DNA from: Clarkia xantiana subsp. parviflora
Taxonomy: Eukaryota > Streptophyta > Magnoliopsida > Myrtales > Onagraceae
Reading direction: 5' to 3'
NCBI GenBank assembly: GCA_036873135.1
Contig: JAPTYO010000018.1
Coordinates: 13,507,503-13,571,502 of the forward strand
DNA: 64,000 nt
A program made the translations under genes and the position numbers. Every line of letters begins with the position of its first letter. The stretch's first letter is position 1. Of this stretch, positions 34,477-45,349 are shown piece by piece. The notes under the pieces were generated by a model that saw only the letters and a program-made list of their open reading frames with translations, searched no databases and was not told the origin of the DNA.

Positions 34477-34489
34477 TGGTATCAGAGTC
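34477..34489 (+). other. Copia II primer-binding site
   Basis: TGGTATCAGAGTC one base after the 5' LTR, complementary to the 3' end of initiator Met tRNA with a late mismatch. Confidence 0.88.
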
Positions 34490-35059
34490 TGTGGTAGGAG
34501 TTCATGAATTTGATAAATGTGTGCTCTTGAAGTTTAAAATTAAAAAAAAAAAAAACAAAACAAAAAAACAAAAATTTTTAAAAGAAAATTTTAAATTTCT
34601 GATTTTTTGGGGTTGTTGGTGAATCCGAAATTTTCATGATGTTCTTGGTTAATTTGATGTTCATGATCTTCAAGAAAAGTGTAATATTTATCAAAATCAA
34701 ACATTGGATTGTAGATCTTATTAAAATTTGATCTTGAAATTTGACCACTTGTTCCCAATTACATGTTTATTTCGGCCAAACCCTAAAATTACAAGGTAAA
34801 TTTTTTAATTTCTTAGGCTCCAAGAAAGCTAATTTCGGCTGAAATAAAATAATATTGTTTACCATATTTTATTTTTAATTAAGGTAACATTATATCTATA
34901 ATGAGAACATTAAGATAGATTCACATTAATAAATAGAAATATATATAACTATCAATATATCTAAATATTTAATAGAATTAAAGATATTATTGATATATTT
35001 AGTTGCCTAAAAGACTAAAAAATATTGTCAGTAAATTTGTTACCCTATTTAAGATATTG

Positions 35060-35104
<45 letters not shown>

Positions 35105-35339
35105 TGTGCCGATTTTATATATATATTATATTGTTGATTGATTTAATCTTATAGATAGAATCTTGGCAATAAATATTTATATGTTAGTAATTTGGCCGAT
35201 ATATATATATATATTTAATATTGGAAATTATTTTATATAATAAATGTTACTTGGTGGCTAAGTTAAATATTTTTGGGCTTTAAACCTTACTTTGGCCACG
35301 AGTAAACATTTCGGCCCAACTTTTAAATTTTAAACTATT

Positions 35340-35640
35340 GGGCCGGTCCAATATGTCAAACCGTGACGAAATAAAACCGAACCGGGTTTTCTCAATCGGT
35401 TCGACCTAGTCGGGTCGGGTCGGACCGGGGTAACTAAGTGGATCTAACCGAACCGGTTTTGTGTGTTGAACCCTATTTTATTGGATCGGTTCGGACCGAC
35501 CCAGATTTTAAAATTTAAAAACCGGACCGAACCGAACTAGATTTGCCGGACCGGACCGGGCCGAACCAGATTTTCTGAACACCGAACCGAAACCGGACCA
35601 AAACGAACAAAAATTGACTGAATCGAACCATGTTTTCAAA
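35340..35640 (+). repeat. Degenerate GAACCGGACC-rich segment in Copia II leader
   Basis: About 300 bases dominated by overlapping accgaaccgg, cggaccgg and gggtcgggtcgg words, unlike the AT-rich surroundings. It resembles the interior of the hAT families elsewhere in the window, but no clear termini or flanking duplication were found. Confidence 0.5.
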
Positions 35641-38600
35641 ACTGAATTCAAGTCAATTAAAATAGGGAGGTCAAGTTTTAAAATCCAAATGTTTTTTGAA
35701 CCTCTAAATGGACTACACAGTGCTCATAGGGTTGCTAACCTTTATGCCATGTTTCGATTATGGGGATGGATCTCAGAGATACATGTTTTTGGGACTAGAT
35801 TAATTAGAGGACTGAATTGCAATTGTTTATTATTCAATATATATATTAATGCATGATTAGAAATGTTGTCTTGATTTAGTCAAGCTAGCCGGATACTGCA
35901 TGTTGTGGGCGGAGCCCTGGTTAGATATATGAAATGCGCACTAGGATAGACATGCTGTGATGGTTGGAAATGCCTAGGATTCATGTCTAGAATGTTGCGT
36001 GATTGAATATAAGCATGAATTGCAAATCAACTCCTAATGTTTAAAATCATTTTAAAATCGAAAACCAGTCGCCAAATATGTTTGATTGTTGTGGAATTTT
36101 CATGTTTGATACGTATGCTAGAATGTTGAGGATGTAGTTGCATTTGATAATTTACATGGAAGTAGAATTATGTATGCAAACATGAGTTCCTCGGAACATT
36201 AGACGCATGACGCGTAAGTGAATGTGGTTTGTATGATGAATGTTACTAAAATATGATAATTTGCATGGATAGTAGAATTATATATGCATGAATGAATTCA
36301 TCGGAATATTTTTCCAAAATAAAAAGGGCCTTGGGAAAGCCAAGATCGGGTATGCTTGTTTTAAAATTCCCGTTCCGGTAATTTACGATAAAACCGTTTT
36401 AAAATACTGATCTATTGGATTGAAAACGAGGGTAGTGTGAACACTTTCACATCCATCTTCCATTAGTTTTCTGATGGTCGGTTGGTTTAGATGACTAAGG
36501 AATCATTATTTGTCGAATTCCATCTTAATAGATATTTAATGTATGCAACTCTCTCACAAAATGTTATTGTCTCCCTGATTTTTGCATAATCATCGATGTG
36601 TTAGTATGAATTGGTTTAATTGGTGCGATTCGATATAGTTTTGATGGTATGAATCATGATGAATAAAAGGAGTACGTGTTGAACTCTCTACGATTCCGGA
36701 AAGTAGAGGGGACAACTACAGATGAATATGGTAGTCTGTATGATTTTGACAACGCGAAACGAATGTAATAATTTGTTTCACCAAGAATAGGATTAGGTTC
36801 TTTGATGATCTCAACGCGTATGTGGTGATACATTCAACCTTGGTAAAAATGGGTTTGAAGAAGACTTCAATTGTAACCAGGAAATGTTGCATCTTAGTAA
36901 CCCTTTGCATCCGCCTCAGTGGAAGCAAGGATGCAAAAGCTAAACGTTTCGGTTAAACGTGATGGTCTTCTCTCTTTTCATGGATGTTGGCGTAAAACCC
37001 ACGTCGGCTCTTCAAAATGAAAAGTCAACATAGAAAAGATGTATATGGTTGTCTGATATTGTCAGGACTCAATTACCTTGAGCCTAATCAAGTACACTAA
37101 CCATAGCAGTAAAAGAAAAACCTTTTCTGCTCACCATACTGTGTTCGAAAGAAATCAACCATGATCCGCATATTATAGAGAGAACTGGACCATAAAGGTC
37201 TTATACGATAATCTGTTGGGTTAAACCATGTTGATAAAGTGCTTCTCTAGTACGCCACGTAGGTCATGTGTATGAAGCTGTAAAACGTTTTATACAGACA
37301 CAAATCATTTGATGTAATTCACTCGTGAATTACTCAGATGTGATGTTCAACATGACTTACAGTTCTCGACTATCTATGCGATAATCATGGATCGAATACG
37401 CGATCTTCAGATCAAGAACCCTACCATTGTCATTTATCGTTCGTTTGAGTTACTAAAATTTTGGTTATTTCGAAATTCGGATTTATTGAATAAAGTAGTT
37501 TGTGTTCGATTCGAAATGTGATCTACTTGTCAAAATTAATCGACCCAGTTAAGAGGGATCCATCCGAACGAAATTTCGGCCAGGTAAAATTGGTCGAATA
37601 AAACGAAACGATTCACGTACACCGTCATCTCAGTCGAGAAACTGAACTGAACATACACATCAATTGCGTAGCTAGATCGAAAGATTAAGTATTTCTTATT
37701 TGTTTGTACTCCATTGAATGAAATAATCTGTAATGATGATCATGTGCGAAACCGATTGGATTAAATTAAATTAAATTCCAAAATGAAACGATTTAACCAA
37801 GGGTTAAAACTTCGGTGAAAAGCGCTACGCGCAAGTGGACCTCGATAGACGGAACACATCGTTTTAAAATACGAATTTAATGATGAAGAGTATGAATGAT
37901 GATGTGCTGAATTTTCGTTTGCATTCCTTTGAAACAACTTATTGATACCATTTACATCGGTAAGAAGTAGGCTTCGGAAGCTACCACGACCTTGTAAAAG
38001 TATCAAGTGACGCATAAGGTGAAAACCTAAGATGCTCAGTTCAGAGATAGGATAGAATCTCTGAGATAAGTTTGCAAATGAAGAAGGATGAAGTCGGTTA
38101 AACAATTTTTCTCCCGTACGCCTTGAATGAAAAGTCAGGCTAGGCATTCAAAGCACACACTTTTGACGCATAGTTTATAAACATAATGTTAGAGTCACTT
38201 AATTAGTTGTTCCCTAAGGGATGATGAGAAGTGATTCACGTTCATGTAAAACTTTGTTCCACTGAAATCGATACGAAACGCCACCATAAAAAAAAGGCTG
38301 AAGAGTGATAATGAATTAAATCATATCACCATGCGACATTAATTTGCGCATTAAACACGTATTTAGGATAAGAGTATGTTAACTACTCTTTGAAAATTCG
38401 TGTTTACAACTTAAAGACTTGGTACCGTGGTCGAACGTGTGACATTACATACTTGGGGACGAATTTTCCGATGCATTGACATTTCAGAATAATGAGTCTT
38501 GATCAAATCAGGAGCAAGATATTACAGATAGCAGGTCCCACTTAATTTGAGTGGGAGAGATTTGAACCAGCAACTCAAGTGAATGACATGGTAAATGATA

Positions 38601-39274
38601 ATGAGAACATTTTCATAATAAATCCAGTGAGAGGAATAAACACCTACCACATGTAATCACTGTTGCTGATACGAATCAAGTTGAATCTGATTATCGTAAT
38701 GTTGAACCAGGATTGCCACAACTACCTATACAGCCCATTGTTTCCAGTGGGAGTGATCTGACAAACTTGGTTCAAGATCCTAGTGATCAAGGAATTTATC
38801 TTGGAAGTAGAAGTGATGCTCCGATAAGAAGTGTTATTTCGAGGGGGAATTGATCCCAATTGGAAGAAATGCTTCGATAAGAGGCATTATTCCGAGTGGG
38901 AGAGACGTTAAGAATCAAAGACGGGATACACAAGCCTAGATGAAAGTCAAAGGCATCAAACTTCTCCAAATAAGTATCCCATCTAGAAGGGTGATGACCT
39001 CACTCTAACAACTGTTGGCCTGCATTGGAAAGACCTCAAGTAAATAAATGGAGGAAAATAATAAATAAGAGAGATCGCCTAAATGAAATCCATTATAGTC
39101 AATAGTTGATTTACCTGTTAACCACAAGGGCATAAGGATACTGTGAGTCCTGAAAGAAGGCTCACCACTGATGGAAAAGGTCGAGCAGAAAAAAGCTCGA
39201 CTTATTGCGAAAGGCTGTACCCAAAATTCACGGAGTGGTCTTTGACAAAACAAACTCACTGACTGTGCGTAAAA

Positions 39275-40562
39275 CCACGGTTAGGGCCAGTCATGGTCCT
39301 GGTCACAAGTCTCGATCTCGAGCTGCACCAAATGGATGTTAAGACAGCATTCTTCCACTGAAACCTGGAGGAAGAGATCTACATGAGGCAACCTGAGGGT
39401 TTCATTACTCCTGGCAACGAACGTAAAGTTTGTAAACTCCAGAGGTCCAACTATAGTCTTAAACAGTCGTCTCGGCAAAGGTACCGCAGATTCCACGATG
39501 AAATCATAGGAAACGGATTTGTGAATCTTCACAAGGATCCGTGCGTGTATTATAAGACCTTCGGGTCTAAGTATGTCATCTTAACCTTATACGTGCACGA
39601 CATACTCTTTGCCGCAAACGACGCGAGTTTTGAACAAGTCAAAGTCCTGGTTGGCATCTGTATTCGAGATGAAAGACATGGGAGAGGCCACGTACATCTT
39701 AGGCATTAAAATTGATAGAGATCGGGCTACCCAGAAATTGTGTCTATCTCAAGAAGCTTATATCAACAAACTGTTGAAAAGATTCAGATTACAGGATGCC
39801 AAACCCGTGGATACGCCGGTGGTGTTTGGGTGCGCACTGTCAAAACGTGACGGCCCCAAGAACCTGGTAGAGCGTGAACAGATGAAGGGTGCAGAGTATT
39901 TGAACATGGTTGGTAGTTTAATGTACCCCATGCAATGCACCCGTCCGGATATCTGTTACGCCGTGGTCCTAGTAGCGCGTTTCCAATCAGATCCTGGCTA
40001 TCAACATTTAAAGGTTGTAAAACGAATAATTCGTTATCTGAAAGGTACTGCCGACTAAGCGTTGTGCTTTGAGGGCAAGAAATTAGAATCGACCGGTTAC
40101 AGTGACGCCGACCATGGTGGCGATCCGGATGATCGTAAGTCCACCACAGGGGGAGTGTTCCTCCTTGCTAATGCTGCAATTTCATGGACGAGCAAGAAGC
40201 AAGCCTGTGTCGCGCTTTCCACAATGGAATCGGAATTCGTAGCTCTCTCTAAGAATGTAGAAGAAGTGGTCTGGCTCAAAAGGCTTCTAACTGCACTGCT
40301 TAGTGGTGATGCTGAGAATAAACCTGTGAAGGTCTTCTCTGACAGTCAAGCAGCCATTGCGGCAGTTAAGAATCCGAAGTACCATAGTACGACCAAACAC
40401 ATTGATGTGAAATATTTCTATGATAAATCTATGATAGAAGACAGTATAATCACTATGGAATACTTGTCCACTGATAATATGATTGCGGACCCATTAACTA
40501 AACCACTACGCAGGGAGATATTCGAAAAGCACGTAAAACTGCTTGGATTGCGCAGGGTTTAG
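39275..40562 (+). pseudogene. Copia II reverse transcriptase and RNase H, broken
   Basis: The RT starts in one frame with MDVKTAFFH, a stop, NLEEEIYMRQPEGF and VCKLQRSNYSLKQS. The catalytic box reads YVHDILFAAND, with His for the first Asp of YVDD. A frame change near 39650 leads to FEMKDMGEATYILGIKI, LSQEAYINKLLKRF, YLNMVGSLMY and KRIIRYLKGTAD, then a stop at 40056. RNase H follows in frame: GYSDADHGGDPDDRKSTTGG, then ALSTMESEFVALS, with SDSQAAI and HIDVKYFY. The RNase H part (40062-40562) keeps its acidic residues. The frame breaks and the YVHD change make the RT inactive. Confidence 0.92.
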
Positions 40563-41700
40563 AAATGGCAAGTAACCGTGATAACATTTTGATACTAGAA
40601 AGTTACCTTTTGTAAGCGAAAGAATTGCAACTGAGTTTTTGATCAATCGACGTCATAATGTTTTGATTACATCAGATTTACGGTATATAATAAACTAAGT
40701 CGTAGGATGACACAATCCTCTGCCAAACTATGTCGAATGTGGGCCTTACCTAGTCACACAGGTACGGTAGTCTTGCGGTGGAGGGAGGCCTCAAGCAAGC
40801 AAGACTGGCTAAGAGACAGTGGGGGATAAACCTGATTAAGCGAGACGATTATCTAGTTTCGAAGTAACTCAACATGATCTTCGTTTTGCATATCGCCGTG
40901 ATGAACTTCGTTCGTCATTAAACCACATCCTGGGCCAGATGAGAATCTGTGATAGCATGATTGACATATCCCTTTCCTGTCAACCCAAAAGGTTCAGGTG
41001 TGCTATCAACGCGTGCTTCATACTACGCGTGCCACGTTCGACCACGGGGTCACAACTCGGTTGTGCTAGGAAGGAATCCTCGTGATTCTGGCGGGCGCAA
41101 ACTTCTTCACCTCGAGCGTGTGATTGATCCCAGGAGCCTTATGAAGAGGCACCTAAAGTATCCTCACGGACTCAGAACTCATATCTAAGGTCAATCTCAA
41201 TGCTCGCTTCCCGGCGTACGAGCGTAGTGCTTAACAAAAAGAACCAGTGACCACGTCTTTGGAAACCGGTTGGGTCTGACTAAGGATATATGCGATGGGG
41301 ATGGTCAAGTTCACCTGTAATTCACTGACTCTTGTATTCACTAGGTGGCCACCAACCGGATATTAGTTGAAGGTTGTGAATACTTGTACGGATGCCTTGG
41401 AGAAGTGTTCCTATGTGGAAAATAGGAAAAGGGAGAATTAACAGTTGACCTAGGATAAAGCGTGGTACAATATAAATATTTTTTATAACAGGTTGATTGG
41501 AGAAAAGGGAATCAACGTTCCGCGGGCGCTACAATACTCCTAAAAGATGAGTAGCACGATGCCCGTCGTATCCGCCGGTCGCACGGAAAACCTCGTATGA
41601 ACTATTCAGAAGCAAGGAGCAGACCGAAGGAGTGAAATGTTGATGCAGGTTTGGACGAAAATACATTAACCGGCACCCTCCCATTCCGGCGAGTGGGAGC

Positions 41701-42296
41701 TGTAAGCATATGGTGATGGGTGCCGTAATTGGTAGCCCATAATATGTATAGTTTGCCTAAGGAATTAGGTAAATGTCAAATTAGGGTAATTGGGCTAGAC
41801 CCAAATCCCAATTGACATGAGAGGCCCAGTTATGGGCCTCCCCTATGCATGGCCGGCCGAAATAAGATGTGAGGGCAAAGTGGACTTTTGTCCACTTTGC
41901 CCCTCCTATTAATACATGGTGTTAGGGGATTTTTAGGGTAAATCACTATTCCCTCATTAGAGTGTTTTAGAGAGAAAAACCCTCCACCCCACACCTAGGT
42001 ATTTCGGCCGAACCCCTCCCCCAAGGTGTGCCAAGTTGCTTTCTAAGCAAACACTCCAGAGATCTATCCCTGTGCCAAGAATCGATCAGAGGCTTTGCTG
42101 TGGAGCTTGTACTGCGTAGGGCTTCTATAACAAGAACCTCTACGGGTCCCGACCGGAGGATCGTGAACTCCCTGCAGAAGGATCTAGGGACTACTGATCA
42201 TCTTTGAGGTATGTGCGAATCTTCCTCTGCGTAATTTCGATTACTAGCATGTACTATGATTTAGTATCCGTAGTGATTACTCCCCGTAATCTAACA
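41701..42296 (+). repeat. Copia II 3' LTR
   Basis: 596 bp with the same ends as the 5' LTR and scattered single-base differences, so the insertion is not recent. The polypurine tract gagtgggagc precedes it. Confidence 0.93.
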
Positions 42297-43313
42297 GATA
42301 GACCTGGCCAACTCCCAAGAGAAATGTTCATCCTTTTGAGGCCATCGAGACTTGAAGGCGTAGACCAATTTCTTATTTCCTTGCAAACGGTTGAAGCATC
42401 TGAAAACCCGGAGGCCATATTCCAGCCGTAAACGTCGCATAGACAATGAAAACCCACCCGGTAACGAATGGTGTTTACTGAAAATTGACACACATGAATT
42501 CTGTAATACTCGCAAACTTCCGACAATTCGCACGGAAGGGGAATTGAAGCCCCGCGTCAATCTGTTTAGAATAAACGACGACCTCCCCTGCCTGAGCAAA
42601 ATGAGGCTGGTGAGGAACGCCGCCGTATCAGGGCCTCTCTTCATCAGTAAGATTGCCCAGAGTCACCGCTTCCATGAAAGCGGCTCCGGACAGTTTGTTT
42701 ACCTTGGGTTCTTGGGGAGGAGGAGGGAGAAAACCAGAGGACCTACCTGAGGGGATTTGAGATGTCATTGGGGTCCGAGAAAGGGATTGGAGAAAGGACG
42801 CTTCCCGACTAGGATTTGAAGGACCAGCAGTGGCGACTCCAACTAAAATCCTCTCTTCCGGAGAACAAGAGTGCGGCGAGTTAGGATTGATGAAGAAAGC
42901 ACTATACTGATACGCCAGAGTGAATGAAAACGAGAGCAAGAAGTAAAAAATCAAAAGTGAAATCACAATAGTATTTATACTAGAAGTCCACCGCCAAGGG
43001 TATTGTCTCAAAGAAGCTCCCCCTAGGTCATTCCCTATTGGCGCAATTATTGCAAAAATTACCGTTATGTAGAGGTTACCGTTGTAAACTTACAGACGAC
43101 CTTTGAGCTCCCTTGAATCCCCCAACGGTCAAAAAATGAGAAGCATGGACCAACGCCTCGACTAAGAGACCCAAGTCTCGACTTGTGAAGATACAAAAGG
43201 CTCAAGACTACAACCCGAAAACATGTGAACCCAGCCAGAGAACCTCAGAAATGATGCTCGAATTAAGACCTCTTTTTCATAATGAACCCGACGAATCAAG
43301 TCTCGGGGGCAAG

Positions 43314-43870
43314 TGTTGGGTTACGATTATTGAGGATAAGCTAATGGGAAGTCAGGAATGTCTAAGTCGGGACTCCTAAATGATAATTCGACGACTACTC
43401 ATGTTCAGAATGAGAAGGCAAAGACAAATGGCGACACCAATATAAAACGATGTCGACTCTCGAAGAATGGCGACAAGTCTGCTCAAAGACTCTCCCTCTT
43501 AAGGTATGAGTCGAGTCGGCGGCCAAGTACTGTCAAGGAAACCTTTCCTCTTAAGGATGGAACATGCGGTGACCTGCTCTAGCCACCATAAAGAAACCTT
43601 CCTCTAAAGGAATGGACATGTGGCGACCTACTCGTCACCTGCTTATGCCGATCCTGTGAAGAAATCTTCCTCCTAAGGAAGGGACAGGTGGCGACCTACT
43701 TCGACCGTCATGAAGAAACCTTCCTCTTAAGGAATGGTTAGGTGGCAACCTACTTTGACCACCAGAGGAAAACCTTCCTAGCTAAGAAATGGTGAGGTGG
43801 CGACCTACTTGTCACCTGCTTGTGCCAACTTTGGATAGAAACCCTCTCAAGAGGGTAGCCACCATTTAAT
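43314..43870 (+). repeat. Probable 3' LTR of LARD III with ~60-bp internal repeats
   Basis: It starts TGTTGGGTTACGATT right after the polypurine tract. From about 43530 to 43830 it has about five imperfect repeats of gaaaccttcctcttaaggaa plus ggtggcgacctact, spaced 53-68 bases. The right end of the LTR could not be placed. Confidence 0.55.
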
Positions 43871-43889
43871 TAAAATTTTACGTGTTCGA

Positions 43890-44090
43890 CCTTCAAAATG
43901 TTTCAGTCCACACGTGAAGGGGGGTGTTGAAGTATAATGATTAAGTCACGTGTTCACCTATCAACTTAAGGTTCATTGTAAGTGCATGTTCGATTCATGG
44001 TGCGTGCACTGCATAAGGCACAATTGCTGAGCAAGGCAGTGCGTGACCCATAGATGGTCAGTAGCACGACAATAGCTTCTTTTTTTTAAA
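43890..44090 (+). repeat. Possible fragment of another LTR element (polypurine tract plus LTR start)
   Basis: cacacgtgaaggggg followed by TGTTGAAGTATAATG is the usual polypurine tract/3' LTR junction of a common class of plant LTR elements. No internal domain or second LTR lies nearby, so it is a fragment. Confidence 0.4.
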
Positions 44091-44104
44091 AAAAAAAAAA
44101 ATTA

Positions 44105-44660
44105 GCGTTAAATACCAAATAGCTACTGGACTTTCCTCAAAAGTGCATATAGTTAGCTAAACTTTTTTCAGAGTATGTAGCTAGCTAGCTAGACTTTTTC
44201 TAAAGTAGCAACTAGATAGCTCTGTTAAATTTTTAGTTAAAAACTAACATAATTCCTCACGTGAAGAACATTTGACCGATTGAAATTGGTGCAAACATAT
44301 TTTCGTAACTATAATACACCCGTCCATCTTTCTTTTGGATGAATGTTTTTTTTTTTTTTTCTGAAGCACTTCAATATTATTTTATCTGAATCAATTCGCT
44401 TTCCAGAGACGGATTCATCTTACAAAATTCTTGAATGAGCAGTTCTCTACCAGTCGCTGACAATGAAGGAGCCCGATGTGTGGATTTTTTTTGTTATATG
44501 AAGAATTCTATTAGATTTAACAAAAAAAATTAATATAGCTAGCTAATTGCTACTTTCTGAATATTTAGTTATCTATTTGCTCCAAAAAAAAGTTAGCTAG
44601 CTATCTGCACTTTTAAGAAAAATTTAAGAAAAATTCAGTTAACTATTTGATATTTAACCC
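44105..44660. mobile_element. TIR element with GGGTTAAATA(C/T)CAAATAG ends
   Basis: The left end gcgttaaataccaaatagct and the right end ...aactatttgatatttaaccc are imperfect inverted repeats of about 25 bases. Repeated agttagctagctag motifs lie inside both ends. About 556 bp, no coding capacity. A flanking duplication could not be defined in the A/T-rich flanks. Confidence 0.6.
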
Positions 44661-44669
44661 TTTATTTTA

Positions 44670-44905
44670 TATAAATTACTATTTTAATTATTTTTTAAAT
44701 AAATATATTTACCATGTGACATTTATATTATTTGTTTAATTACATTACGTCACCTAAATCTGTCATTATCATTGAAAATTTCAGCTAAACTATTTGATAT
44801 TTATATAATATAATAGTACTATTTTTCATATTTTTAAATAAATATATTTACCATGTGACATTGATATTGTTTGTTTAATTATGTCACGTCACCTAAATCT
44901 GTTTG
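44670..44905 (+). repeat. Direct repeat of about 115 bp in AT-rich spacer
   Basis: aaataaatatatttaccatg followed by tgacatt.atatt.tttgttt and gtcacctaaatctgt occurs twice, at about 44695-44765 and 44832-44905, separated by related AT-rich sequence. Confidence 0.7.
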
Positions 44906-45349
44906 TATCAATATATTTAACGGTTGAAATAGATGAATCTTAACGTAAAATACATTGGATTAAAAAAAAATGATGGTACATCGGGCCGATTGTTGATAAT
45001 AATACGTACGTAGATGTAACCAAATGTGACAAACCTGAAATATATATACATAGTGAGGAGATTTATTTTGAACATTGATTAAATATATAATAAGAATTAC
45101 AGAAATATGATAACATAGTCTAAATTTACACAACTGAAAACAAAAAAAGGTTGGCCAAAACAAAAAAAGGTTCTAGAGGACCGACATATAAGAAAATATA
45201 AGGCCCAAGCCAACCCGACAACTATATATATAACCCGTCCCAAAGGTAGGTAGCATAGAGAGATACCGTACGCGTACGGAACCCTAACCTTATTCATTAT
45301 TAATTACCACATATCAATATATTACGTAGGTACAGAAGTATGTATCTGT
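44906..45349. other. Spacer and 3' flank of the LysM receptor gene
   Basis: AT-rich sequence downstream of the stop codon. It should contain the 3' untranslated region. No distinct polyadenylation signal could be chosen. Confidence 0.4.

Larger units (their letters stand above)
33883..42296 (+). mobile_element. Ty1/copia retrotransposon (Copia II), two LTRs, decayed
   Basis: An 8.4 kb element with LTRs at both ends, a TGGTATCAGAGTC primer-binding site and a gagtgggagc polypurine tract. The flanks are catag and gatag, a 5-bp duplication with one mismatch. It lies in the antisense gene of LARD III. Only RT and RNase H are recognisable. Gag and integrase regions (about 34500-39200) hold no long frame. 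An unusually long untranslated tail (40563-41700) separates RNase H from the 3' LTR. Confidence 0.9.
32165..43011 (-). pseudogene. Spliced antisense gene of LARD III, Transposase_28-like with coiled coil, disrupted by Copia II
   Basis: Reading right to left: an N-terminal part (43011-42302; a later ATG gives MTSQIPSGRSS) with a segment YRVGFHCLCDVYGWNMA; then, after the Copia II insertion, MVVGLKSLSANWKHYYFFCL (33882-33710); then exons bounded by clear splice signals, donors GTAACTTG near 33600, GTATGAGG near 33213 and GTAAAAG near 32826, with acceptors ctttttgtag, ctccttgtag and aattctag. The last exon (32740-32165) reads FSRLVLDFHEELTSTKRRLE and a long heptad-like region ending HPDFDFTKVEVLKEF. 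This layout resembles plant 'putative gypsy type transposon' (Transposase_28) proteins. Stops (TAG at about 33710) and the insertion make this copy defunct. The function of the family is unknown. Confidence 0.6.
31977..43313 (+). mobile_element. LARD III remnant, truncated on the left, split by Copia II
   Basis: The region carries an antisense multi-exon gene of the type found in LARD I, and ends on the right with the polypurine tract tctcgggggcaag (43301-43313) directly before an LTR-like TGTTGGGTTACG. The left LTR, primer-binding site and gag are not present: sequence from the truncated tandem copy 3 runs straight into it at 31977. Copia II occupies 33883-42296 of this span. Confidence 0.6.

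Noticed and set aside
42291..42644. Minus-strand frame continuing into the Copia II 3' LTR
   Set aside because: Its end is LTR sequence; only the part right of 42302 belongs to the antisense gene.
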